From contig JAHDIP010000034.1 in assembly GCA_020630735.1 (NCBI GenBank), positions 1-37,223 on the forward strand: a DNA stretch of 37,223 nucleotides. The letters run 5' to 3'. This DNA comes from Saprospiraceae bacterium. Its GTDB lineage: Bacteria; Bacteroidota; Bacteroidia; Chitinophagales; Saprospiraceae. How positions within the stretch are numbered: position 1 is the first letter of the stretch; every line of letters starts with the position of its first letter. Below, piece by piece: positions 25,163-32,596 of this stretch. A program made the translations under genes and the position numbers. A model generated the notes under the pieces. That model was not told where the DNA came from. It searched no databases and saw only the letters and a list, made by a program, of their open reading frames with translations.

Positions 25163-26167
25163 CTAAAAGTCAGGTTTTTGAATACTTGATTTTTTGCGCT
25201 TATTAATTTCGTTCATTATTTCGTGTGCTAATTTCAGGGCATTAAAACCATCCTCAATACTAACTCTAGTAGGCTCGTTTTCTACAATACTTTTTGCAAA
25301 TGTTTCCAATTCCATTTTTATAGCATTCACAGGCTCAGTACTTGGCGTATCAATATGGATTAACTTTGTACCTGTATTGGTTTTCAGCTCCATCAGATTC
25401 GCATTAGTCGGAATATGACTTGAACCTTGATCGTATAGTCGAATGACTTGTGCATTTTTTTCTAAAAAATCAAGACTGATGTAAGCGTCTTTTTGAAATA
25501 ACCGCACCTTACGCATTTGCTTCATCGAAATTCTACTTGCCGTCAAATTTGCCACACAACCATTTTCAAACTCTATTCGTGCATTGCTAATGTCTGGTGA
25601 ATCACTAATAACCGCTACCCCACTTGCACTGATATGGCGAACGGGTGATTTGACCAAACTCAATATAATATCCAAGTCGTGGATCATTAAATCCAATACT
25701 ACAGAAACATCGGTTCCTCTCGGATTGAATATCGCCAGACGATGTGCTTCAATAAACATCGGATCGAGTGTCATACCTTCTAATGACAAGAGTGCAGGAT
25801 TAAAACGTTCGACATGACCAACTTGCACCTTTACACCGTGCAATTTGCTCAATACGACTAATTTTTCTGCTTCTTCAATGGTGTGTGTTAATGGTTTCTC
25901 GATAAAGACGTGTTTCTTTTGCTCAATAGCTTTTTGGGCGAGTTCGAAATGAGTGACTGTAGGAGTGACTATATCTACCAAATCAACAGCATCTAATAAA
26001 GCTTCGATGGTATCGAAACGTTCAACGCCGTATTCTTCAATTGCTTTATTGGCATTGCCATCACTGGGATCGTAAAATCCAACTAATTCGAGATGTGCTA
26101 CTGCTTGGATACATTTTAGGTGTATTTTCCCTAAATGACCGACTCCCAAAAGGCCTATTTTTAGCAT
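25163..26167 (-). CDS. Gfo/Idh/MocA family NAD(P)-dependent oxidoreductase
   Basis: This 334-residue protein opens with the nucleotide-binding GLLGVGHLG motif (5-13), has D-I-V-T-P-T-V-T-H (65-73) and the family EKPLTHT box with catalytic Lys (Glu90-Lys91-Pro92), then a C-terminal beta-sheet domain with H-D-L-D (about 155-170). Length and layout are typical. The family oxidises or reduces sugar-type substrates, including UDP-sugars, and members are common in polysaccharide gene clusters. Here it heads a minus-strand run that ends with a polyprenyl-phosphate sugar transferase, which fits a nucleotide-sugar role, but the substrate is not deducible. A CAAAATTA (TAATTTTG on the minus strand) at 26260-26267 is a candidate -7 box about 93 bp upstream. 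Confidence 0.88.
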   Translation of the reverse strand: MLKIGLLGVGHLGKIHLKCIQAVAHLELVGFYDPSDGNANKAIEEYGVERFDTIEALLDAVDLVDIVTPTVTHFELAQKAIEQKKHVFIEKPLTHTIEEAEKLVVLSKLHGVKVQVGHVERFNPALLSLEGMTLDPMFIEAHRLAIFNPRGTDVSVVLDLMIHDLDIILSLVKSPVRHISASGVAVISDSPDISNARIEFENGCVANLTASRISMKQMRKVRLFQKDAYISLDFLEKNAQVIRLYDQGSSHIPTNANLMELKTNTGTKLIHIDTPSTEPVNAIKMELETFAKSIVENEPTRVSIEDGFNALKLAHEIMNEINKRKKSSIQKPDF

Positions 26168-26259
26168 GTTTGTCTTTATAGTTGCGTAATTTTAGTTGTA
26201 AGTGCTTGATTGACTACATTTTGATAGAACGAAATGTATCGTTTAATCTACTAGTGCTA

Positions 26260-26267
26260 CAAAATTA
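26260..26267 (-). promoter_or_regulatory. Candidate -7 box TAATTTTG of the oxidoreductase operon
   Basis: Read on the minus strand this is an exact TAnnTTTG match 93 bp before the start of the Gfo/Idh/MocA gene. No good -33 element was found. Confidence 0.4.
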
Positions 26268-26345
26268 CACATTGTGGCTTAAAAAGATGTACTTTTTTCT
26301 AACCTATTCATTTTGGAATGTGGTTTTCTCTTAACACAAAAGCCA

Positions 26346-26375
26346 GATACACAATAAGTGATCTGACTTTCGATA
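26346..26375 (-). terminator. Possible terminator of alaS
   Basis: AGCCAGAT pairs with ATCTGACT across a 12-nt loop, with one G-U type mismatch. On the minus strand the stem is followed by TTTTGTGTT. It lies about 30 bp past the alaS stop codon. The stem is short, so this is a moderate call. Confidence 0.5.
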
Positions 26376-26404
26376 TTTTTAGTATAATTTTTTAGAGTCT
26401 AAAC

Positions 26405-29038
26405 TTACTTCAGGGCTAGTAATTCTTCTTTTGCTTTACCGATTGCTTTTTCGATACCACTCGCATTGGTACCACCAGCTGTAGCAAAGAAAGGTTGACC
26501 ACCACCACCACCGCCAATTTCTTTAGCGATTTCACGAATCATATTACCAGCATGTAAAGAAGTATCTTCGGTAATATTTTTACTAATAGCAATTGTCAAT
26601 TGTGGTTTGCCTTTTACTTCTGCGCCAAAAACGATGAGTACATCACCGACCTCACGTTCTAATTCGTACGCTAAATTTTTGATCGCATTTGCATCGCTCA
26701 ATGGCAATTTTGAACCAATAAAATTTACACCATTAATTTTAACAGCATTCTTCACTAGATCGCCTTTCAGAGCTCCTGCTTGAGCTGCTTGTAATTTTTC
26801 AATCGTCTTTTTCAGTTCTTTATTTTCATCTTGTAAAGCTGCAACGGTTTTAGCTGTATTTTTTGGATTTTTGAACAAACCTTTTATCTCGTTTAACTCA
26901 GCTAATTGTCCATTAATATATGCTTCTGCTCTATCTGCGGTAACTGCTTCGATACGACGAATACCAGCAGCGACACCCGACTCTGCTAAGATTTTAAACT
27001 GTCCAATTTTTCCTGTAGCCGAAACGTGAGTTCCTCCACAAAGTTCTTGAGAGAAGTTTTTGTCGAAGGTAATCACTCGCACTTCGTTGCCATATTTTTC
27101 ACCAAAAAGCATCATAGCTCCAAGCTTTTTAGCTTCTTCAATTGGCATTGCTCTTTCTTCTTCTAACGGAATATTTTCTCTAATTTTTTGATTGACAATT
27201 TCTTCTATTTTTGCGATCTCTTCATCCGTCACTTTTTGAAAATGAGAGAAGTCAAAACGCAAGCGCTTATAATCTACATCTTGCCCTTTCTGCAAAGCAG
27301 TCTTGCCTAAAACTTCGTGTAGAGCAGCGTGCATTAAGTGTACAGCAGTGTGATTATTTTCGATAGCATGACGCTTGGTAGTATTCACTTCTGCCTTCAC
27401 TTTTACCTTCACATTCGTAGGCAATTGCTTCACGATATGAATCACCAAATCGTTTTCTTTTATCGTGTCTAAAACAGGTACTTTTTCATCGCCAAACCAA
27501 AGCAACCCAGTATCGCCAGCTTGTCCACCACTTTCTGCATAAAAAGGCGTTTTGTTTAGTACTACTTGATATTGATCGCCTTTTTTATTTTTTACTGTTC
27601 GGTATTTAACCACATGAACATCTTCTACCACTAAGTGGTCGTAGCCTACAAAATCGACACCTTTATCATTGGTTTCTTCTACCCAATCACCTACTTTTTT
27701 AACCGCATCAGCCCTTGAACGATCCTTCTGTGCTGCTAGTGCTTTTTTGAAGCCTTCCTCATCAACGTCTAATCCTTTTTCGCTAGCCATTAGGCGAGTT
27801 AAGTCAATAGGAAAACCGAAAGTATCATATAATTCGAATGCATCCTTACCATTGATAACACCATCTTTTATTTCTAATACTTCAAAACGACTAATGCCTT
27901 TATCAAGGGTATTTAAGAATGTCTTTTCTTCTCCAAATACAATTTTCTTTACCTGATCTTCCTGTGCTTTTAATTCAGGAAAAACATGCGCAAATTCACT
28001 TGCTAAAATAGGCACTAAAGTATGTAAAAATGGTTCTTTAATGTCTAAGAACGAATAGTAATATCGAACTGCACGACGCAAGATTCGACGAATGACATAA
28101 CCTGCTCCTGTATTGCTCGGCAACTGCCCGTCAGCAATAGTAAAACTTACTGCACGAATATGATCTGCAACGACACGCATCGCAATATCAGACTTCGCAG
28201 TTAACTTATAACTATTCGTATATTTTTTGCCAGATACCTTTTCGATATGTTGGATGAATGGTGTAAAAACATCTGTTTCGTAATTGGAACTTTTAGCCTG
28301 CATAGCCATACAAAGACGCTCAAACCCCATTCCTGTATCAACGTGTTTTTCGGGTAGTGGCTCCAGACTTTTATCTGCTTTTCTATTGAATTGGATAAAA
28401 ACTAAATTCCAGATTTCAACGACTAAAGGATCATCCGCATTTACCAATGTTTTACCATCTACTTTTGCCCGTTCGGCATCACTCCTAAGGTCAATGTGAA
28501 TTTCAGAACAAGGTCCACAAGGTCCTGTTTCGCCCATTTCCCAGAAGTTATCTTTCTTATCGAAATAAAGGATACGATCTTCAGCGATCCATTCTTTCCA
28601 AAAACCTACTGCTTCTTCGTCAGGTTCTAGCCCCTCTTCTTTGTCTCCTTCAAAAACGGAAACATAGATGCGTTCAGGGTCAAGTCCTAATTCTTTAATC
28701 AATAACTCCCAAGCCCAAGCGATTGCTTCTTTTTTGAAATAATCGCCAAACGACCAGTTTCCAAGCATTTCGAACATCGTATGATGATAACTATCAATAC
28801 CTACTTCTTCCAAATCGTTGTGTTTTCCAGAAACACGAAGGCACTTTTGGGTATCGGCGGCTCTTCTTCGATCAGGCACTTGATTACCCAAGAAAAAATC
28901 TTTGAATTGATTCATTCCAGCATTGGTAAACATCAATGTCGGATCGTCTTTATTGACGATAGGAGCCGAAGGAACAATTTTGTGGTCTTTTCCTTCAAAA
29001 AAATTTAAAAATTTCTGTCGAATTTCGTGCGATTTCAT
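26405..29038 (-). CDS. alaS: Alanine--tRNA ligase
   Basis: This 877-residue protein has the full class II AlaRS layout: catalytic core from MKSHEIRQKFLNFF with P-T-L-M-F-T-N-A-G-M (33-42) and GNWSFGDYFKKEA (93-105), the tRNA-recognition region, the editing domain with zinc-binding HTAVH (563-567) and CGGTH (667-671), and a C-Ala domain ending in a G-G-G-G-G-G-Q-P-F-F-A-T-A-G-G segment. It charges tRNA-Ala with alanine and clears mischarged Ser or Gly. Length is normal and no key residue is missing. It is an essential cytoplasmic enzyme. It diverges from the M23 peptidase gene, sharing a 303-bp intergenic region. Confidence 0.98.
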   Translation of the reverse strand: MKSHEIRQKFLNFFEGKDHKIVPSAPIVNKDDPTLMFTNAGMNQFKDFFLGNQVPDRRRAADTQKCLRVSGKHNDLEEVGIDSYHHTMFEMLGNWSFGDYFKKEAIAWAWELLIKELGLDPERIYVSVFEGDKEEGLEPDEEAVGFWKEWIAEDRILYFDKKDNFWEMGETGPCGPCSEIHIDLRSDAERAKVDGKTLVNADDPLVVEIWNLVFIQFNRKADKSLEPLPEKHVDTGMGFERLCMAMQAKSSNYETDVFTPFIQHIEKVSGKKYTNSYKLTAKSDIAMRVVADHIRAVSFTIADGQLPSNTGAGYVIRRILRRAVRYYYSFLDIKEPFLHTLVPILASEFAHVFPELKAQEDQVKKIVFGEEKTFLNTLDKGISRFEVLEIKDGVINGKDAFELYDTFGFPIDLTRLMASEKGLDVDEEGFKKALAAQKDRSRADAVKKVGDWVEETNDKGVDFVGYDHLVVEDVHVVKYRTVKNKKGDQYQVVLNKTPFYAESGGQAGDTGLLWFGDEKVPVLDTIKENDLVIHIVKQLPTNVKVKVKAEVNTTKRHAIENNHTAVHLMHAALHEVLGKTALQKGQDVDYKRLRFDFSHFQKVTDEEIAKIEEIVNQKIRENIPLEEERAMPIEEAKKLGAMMLFGEKYGNEVRVITFDKNFSQELCGGTHVSATGKIGQFKILAESGVAAGIRRIEAVTADRAEAYINGQLAELNEIKGLFKNPKNTAKTVAALQDENKELKKTIEKLQAAQAGALKGDLVKNAVKINGVNFIGSKLPLSDANAIKNLAYELEREVGDVLIVFGAEVKGKPQLTIAISKNITEDTSLHAGNMIREIAKEIGGGGGGQPFFATAGGTNASGIEKAIGKAKEELLALK

Positions 29039-29341
29039 AGAATACAGTATAAAGTTAGATATAGTTAAATGCTCTTTTCATTAATTACCCTGTCACAAAT
29101 ACGATAAATACGCAAATTAAGTATAATCACATTAAAGACAATGTTTATAATATCATCTTTTTGCGTAAAGTATTAATACTCATTGGTATATAACTTGTAT
29201 CGAAAGGCTATTTTTTTGTTAATTCTTTTGATTTTCTAATAAGAGACAGTTAAATTTGTGCCGCTTACTATAGAAAACGACTAAACAGGGTCGAAATTTG
29301 TGCCACAAAAGTACTTATTTTTGACTTACGAATAAAGACTT
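29039..29341. promoter_or_regulatory. Divergent promoter region between alaS and the M23 peptidase gene
   Basis: It carries the plus-strand promoter at 29227-29258. A perfect 12-bp palindrome AGTATTAATACT at 29169-29180 could be an operator. AAATTTGTGCC is directly repeated at 29252-29262 and 29294-29304 (42-bp spacing). A near-consensus TTAATTTG on the minus strand (about 29116-29123) may serve alaS. No small gene is seen. Confidence 0.5.
29227..29258 (+). promoter_or_regulatory. Bacteroidota-type promoter TTTG-N20-TAAATTTG
   Basis: TTTG at 29227-29230 and TAAATTTG at 29251-29258 are separated by 20 bp, matching the -33/-7 consensus of Bacteroidota. It would drive the M23 peptidase gene with a leader of about 75 nt. 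This is the best-formed promoter in the window. Confidence 0.75.
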
Positions 29342-30325
29342 ATGCGGAAAGAAAAATTTATTTACAATACTCAAACGCTCCGTTATGAAAAAGTAGAGGA
29401 ACCGTTGAAAGTGAAAATCCTACGGATTTTTGGTTTCGTTTCTGCGGTTGCTGTTGCGGCTTTCGTTTTAATATCGGTAGTGCTTACCTATTTTCCTTCA
29501 CCAAAGGAAAAAGCATTAATGCGTGAGATAGAGCAAATGAAGCATGTATATAGTGCTTTAGGTAGCGATATCAAAGACATGTCTAAGGTACTAAACAATC
29601 TACAAGAAAGAGATGCTAGTGTCCATCGTACAATGTTCGGTATGGACCCTGTTGATACTGATGTATGGAATGGAGGTATTGGAGGTCACGATAAGTATAG
29701 CAACTTGACTAAATATAAAAACTCTAGTAGTTTGTTGATTTCTACATCTGAGCAAGTTAGTAAACTAAAACGTCAAATGATTATTCAATCAAAATCATTA
29801 GATACTATCGTTAATCTTGCTCAGGATAGAGAACAAATGTTTTCTTCTATTCCTTCTATCAAACCTGTCCGTTCGGATAGGCTTAATCGTAAGATGCGAT
29901 TAATGTCTGGTTTTGGTATGCGTTTGCACCCTATACATAAGGTACGTCGTATGCATGCAGGATTGGACTTTTCTGCTAAAAAAGGTACACCGATTCAAGT
30001 AACAGGAGATGGAAAAGTAGTTGCTGTCAAAAAACTTAGAACAGGCTACGGTCGTCATATTATTGTAGACCATGGATATGGCTACAAAACGCTTTATGCA
30101 CATATGGACGAAATGGAAGTGAAGAAAGGACAAAAAGTGAAGAAAGGACAAGTTATTGGTACAGTAGGAAATACTGGTACTTCTACTGCTCCTCACCTTC
30201 ATTATGAAGTACGATACAAAGACAAAGCTGTAAATCCTATACATTATTGTATGGATGGCTTATCACCTGAACAATACCAAGAAATGGTAAATGTTTCATC
30301 TATCGCCAATCAATCATTTGATTAA
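29342..30325 (+). CDS. Membrane-anchored M23 family metallopeptidase
   Basis: This 327-residue protein has a cytoplasmic N-terminus, one membrane segment (about 28-50), a periplasmic helical region (about 55-165, probable coiled coil) and a LytM/M23 domain (about 186-300). The zinc ligands are present: His205 and Asp209 in HAGLD, and HLH (285-287); His254 in Y-A-H-M-D is the usual catalytic histidine. It either cleaves peptidoglycan cross-links or acts as a cell-wall hydrolase in growth or division. With all catalytic residues kept, it is probably active. It diverges from alaS, has a strong promoter at 29227-29258, and ends in an intrinsic terminator at 30343-30381, so it is transcribed alone. 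Confidence 0.92.
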   Translation: MRKEKFIYNTQTLRYEKVEEPLKVKILRIFGFVSAVAVAAFVLISVVLTYFPSPKEKALMREIEQMKHVYSALGSDIKDMSKVLNNLQERDASVHRTMFGMDPVDTDVWNGGIGGHDKYSNLTKYKNSSSLLISTSEQVSKLKRQMIIQSKSLDTIVNLAQDREQMFSSIPSIKPVRSDRLNRKMRLMSGFGMRLHPIHKVRRMHAGLDFSAKKGTPIQVTGDGKVVAVKKLRTGYGRHIIVDHGYGYKTLYAHMDEMEVKKGQKVKKGQVIGTVGNTGTSTAPHLHYEVRYKDKAVNPIHYCMDGLSPEQYQEMVNVSSIANQSFD

Positions 30326-30342
30326 GACTATCTAAAAGATAT

Positions 30343-30381
30343 AAAAAAGCTTCCCTGTCGCAAGATTCGGGAAGCTTTTTT
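30343..30381 (+). terminator. Intrinsic terminator of the M23 peptidase gene
   Basis: AAAAAAGCTTCCC (30343-30355) pairs perfectly with GGGAAGCTTTTTT (30369-30381) around a 13-nt loop and runs into a T tract. It begins 18 bp past the stop codon. The A-rich left arm also makes it usable in the reverse direction. Confidence 0.88.
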
Positions 30382-30521
30382 TATAGAAGTTGTTTAAAAA
30401 TGAATCAAGCACTTACAATTAATCTCAGAACACATTCTTAAACAACCTTCATACAAAACATTTGAAATTACTGCGTTTCCGTTAATTCTTCATTATTTTT
30501 TTAAAATAAATTATATTGAGC

Positions 30522-30550
30522 TGTCCTATTTTGCAAAACTCAATCGACAT
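30522..30550 (+). promoter_or_regulatory. Possible ECF42-type promoter upstream of the DGPF gene
   Basis: TGTCCT (30522-30527), a 17-bp spacer and CGACAT (30545-30550) resemble the TGTCGA and CGA/TC elements I recall for ECF42 target promoters, 42 bp before the DGPF gene start. The match is partial and this phylum may use different boxes. Confidence 0.3.
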
Positions 30551-30591
30551 CAAGGTGTAAACATTAATAATTAACATTAAAAAAAATAATT

Positions 30592-30927
30592 ATGAAAGAA
30601 TTTATGATGATATTTAGAAGTGCTGAAAGAGTGGAAAGACCTACACCTGAACAAATGCAAGCTCAAGTTAAAGTTTGGCAAGATTGGATTGGTGGAATAG
30701 CTGCTCAAGGAAAATTTGTAGGAACGAATGCCTTAGGAATGGAAGGCAAGGTTGTACGTGCAAACTCCATGATCACTGATGGTCCTTATATGGAACTAAA
30801 AGAAATGGTAGGAGGCTATATTGTGGTCAAAGCAGAAAATATGGAAGATGCCATTAAATTATCTGAAGGATGTCCTACCTTAAGCTACGGTGGTTCTGTA
30901 GAAATTCGAGACGTTTTAAAATTTTAA
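30592..30927 (+). CDS. DGPF/YCII-domain protein
   Basis: This 111-residue protein has the YCII ferredoxin-like alpha-beta fold pattern: a short strand MKEFMMIF, a helix (about 18-38), and the signature D-G-P-Y-M-E-L-K-E (63-71), a variant of the DGPF motif, followed by GGYIVVKAENMEDAIKLSEGCP (split here: GGYIVVK at 74-80, then AENMEDA). Proteins of this group are the typical genomic partners of ECF42 sigma factors, and an ECF42-type sigma factor gene is the next gene downstream. Their biochemical function is not settled. An intrinsic terminator lies between the two genes, so they may be co-regulated rather than a simple operon. The start at ATG 30592 is clear. Confidence 0.88.
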   Translation: MKEFMMIFRSAERVERPTPEQMQAQVKVWQDWIGGIAAQGKFVGTNALGMEGKVVRANSMITDGPYMELKEMVGGYIVVKAENMEDAIKLSEGCPTLSYGGSVEIRDVLKF

Positions 30928-30936
30928 AAACGTGTA

Positions 30937-30960
30937 GACTTTATTCGAAAGATAAAGTCT
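30937..30960 (+). repeat. 9-bp stem-loop after the DGPF gene
   Basis: AGACTTTAT (30937-30945) pairs with ATAAAGTCT (30952-30960) around the loop TCGAAAG. It immediately precedes the terminator at 30962 and may strengthen it. Confidence 0.6.
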
Positions 30961-30961
30961 T

Positions 30962-30996
30962 ATGACTGCCAATTATGAAATTGGCAGTCATTTTTA
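30962..30996 (+). terminator. Intrinsic terminator of the DGPF gene
   Basis: ATGACTGCCAATT (30962-30974) pairs perfectly with AATTGGCAGTCAT (30979-30991) around ATGA and is followed by TTTTTAT. It lies about 35 bp past the DGPF stop codon. Confidence 0.88.
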
Positions 30997-31001
30997 TCTA
31001 C

Positions 31002-31066
31002 GATGAAACGTCCATCCTTAAGTCTTAAACCTGCCTGCCGGCAGGCAGGCACACAAAGGAATGATT
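31002..31066 (+). repeat. Intergenic repeat interrupted by a 20-bp palindrome
   Basis: GAAACGTCCAT (31005-31015), AGTCTTAAA (31021-31029) and CACACAAAGG (31050-31059) match the order of blocks at 24546-24595 on the opposite strand. The palindrome at 31030-31049 sits exactly between the last two blocks, which are contiguous in the other copy. Confidence 0.65.
31030..31049. repeat. Perfect 20-bp palindrome CCTGCCTGCCGGCAGGCAGG
   Basis: The sequence CCTGCCTGCCGGCAGGCAGG equals its own reverse complement and is GC-rich in an AT-rich region. A decayed copy lies at 24510-24529. Its removal would restore the second repeat to the form seen at 24546-24595. Confidence 0.9.
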
Positions 31067-31101
31067 AAAACGAATCGTTCTTTTAGCATCGTGCAAAAGG
31101 T

Positions 31102-31148
31102 GCTGTTAGAAACAGCGAAATATAAAAGCGTAGTTGCAAACTACGCTT
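31102..31148 (+). promoter_or_regulatory. Two hairpins in the leader region of the sigma factor gene
   Basis: GCTGTT/AACAGC (31102-31107 and 31111-31116, 3-nt loop) and AAGCGTAGTT/AACTACGCTT (31126-31135 and 31139-31148, loop GCA) lie 45-90 bp before the start codon at 31193. No T run follows, so these are not typical terminators. They could affect translation or mRNA stability of the sigma factor. Confidence 0.5.
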
Positions 31149-31192
31149 AGCAGATTGGGTTGTTTTTTGGACTTAAAGTAAACTTTAAACAG

Positions 31193-32425
31193 ATGCAAGA
31201 ACAACAATTAATACCAAATTTATTTAGAACTGAGTTTAGCAAAATCGTCAGTGTACTCTGTAAGTCTATAGGATTTTCTAATATACACTTGGCTGAAGAT
31301 ATTGCTAGTGATACCTTCTTGATAGCAACTGAAACTTGGTCATTAAAAGGGATTCCTGATAATCCTAAAGCATGGCTATATGCTGTAGCTAAAAATAAAG
31401 CAAAAGATCATTTCAAAAGAAATTCACTTTTTTCTAAAAAAATAGTACCCGAAATATCTAGCAAACAAGAAACAGAGTACGATATTGACATTGACCTGTC
31501 GGATGAAAATATTGAGGACAGTCAACTCAAAATGCTATTTACTGTTTGCAATCCATTGTTGTCTACCGAAGCCCAGGTTTCATTGGCTCTACGAGTATTG
31601 TGTGGATTTGGCATAGAAGAAATCGCCTCAGCCTTACTAACATCGAAATCTACCATTAACAAAAGATTACAACGAGCTAAGTCGAGTTATAGAAAACACG
31701 ATATACAACTTGAGCTGCCCGACCCAAACGAATTAAAAGAGCGACAAGAAAACGTTCTTACTATTATTTATTTACTTTTCAATGAAGGCTACTATTCATC
31801 CACTGCTGAAAATAAGGTAAGAAAGCATCTTTGTTTAGAAGCAATGAGGCTTTTATATCTATTTATCGATCACTATAATATTCCCAAAGCCAATGCTTTG
31901 ATGGGATTATTTTGCTTTCATGCTTCAAGATTTTCTGCTAGAGCAGATGAGATGGGAAAACCTATTTTATACGAAAACCAGAACCGTGAACAATGGGACA
32001 AAGAATTGATACAAAAAGGAGAACATTATTTGCATCAATCGGCTATCGGAAATGTCATATCGAAGTATCATTTAGAAGCGACAATTGCGTACTGGCATAC
32101 AAAACCTGAGGAGCATGAACTCAAATGGGAAAAAATTCTTCAACTGTATAATCATTTATTACAAATCGAGTATTCACCTGTAGTTGCTTTGAATAGAACG
32201 TATGCTTTGTCAAGAGCAAATAGTAAGGAAGAAGCAATAAAAGAGGCTTTGAAAATAGATCTAAAAAACAACCATTTGTATCATGTATTATTAGCTGACC
32301 TTTACAAAGGCATTGATCAGCAACTAGAATTAAAACACTTAAAGATTGCATTAAGCTTTGTGAAGACAAACAATGAAAGGCAATTAATAGAGGCTAAATT
32401 AGAAAAGGCTAATAGAAAAGAGTAA
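31193..32425 (+). CDS. ECF42-type RNA polymerase sigma factor with C-terminal DUF6596/TPR-like domain
   Basis: ATG 31193 (M-Q-E-Q-Q-L) is preferred over an upstream in-frame TTG at 31160. The 410-residue protein has sigma region 2 (about 10-75, with A-E-D-I-A-S-D-T-F and the P-K-A-W-L-Y-A-V-A-K-N segment) and region 4 with a helix-turn-helix (about 125-180). It then has a long C-terminal extension (about 180-410) opening with the V-L-T-I-I-Y-L-L-F-N-E-G-Y motif diagnostic of the SigJ-like/ECF42 group and continuing as helical TPR-like repeats. No anti-sigma factor gene is adjacent, as expected for ECF42, where the extension itself is thought to regulate activity. It follows a DGPF gene, the usual partner. 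The inducing signal is unknown. Confidence 0.9.
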   Translation: MQEQQLIPNLFRTEFSKIVSVLCKSIGFSNIHLAEDIASDTFLIATETWSLKGIPDNPKAWLYAVAKNKAKDHFKRNSLFSKKIVPEISSKQETEYDIDIDLSDENIEDSQLKMLFTVCNPLLSTEAQVSLALRVLCGFGIEEIASALLTSKSTINKRLQRAKSSYRKHDIQLELPDPNELKERQENVLTIIYLLFNEGYYSSTAENKVRKHLCLEAMRLLYLFIDHYNIPKANALMGLFCFHASRFSARADEMGKPILYENQNREQWDKELIQKGEHYLHQSAIGNVISKYHLEATIAYWHTKPEEHELKWEKILQLYNHLLQIEYSPVVALNRTYALSRANSKEEAIKEALKIDLKNNHLYHVLLADLYKGIDQQLELKHLKIALSFVKTNNERQLIEAKLEKANRKE

Positions 32426-32596
32426 GTGATTTTACTTCCTTTCCTAAATTCATTCATAGATAAAAACGTATTTTTTGCCGAGAATTATGGTAAGTGTACT
32501 ATATGATTTGTACTTTTATACTCATCGATATTCGATTTCAAGGTCATAATTAAGAATGAACTTTTTAAACATCAAAAGCTTTTATCTTTTGGCAAT

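Noticed and set aside
27669-27956. Open frames antisense to alaS (also near 28284 and 28781)
   Set aside because: They are shadows of a strongly conserved essential gene with serine- and leucine-rich, featureless products.
31160-31192. Upstream TTG start of the sigma factor
   Set aside because: It adds eleven unusual residues, and the ATG at 31193 begins where the sigma region starts.
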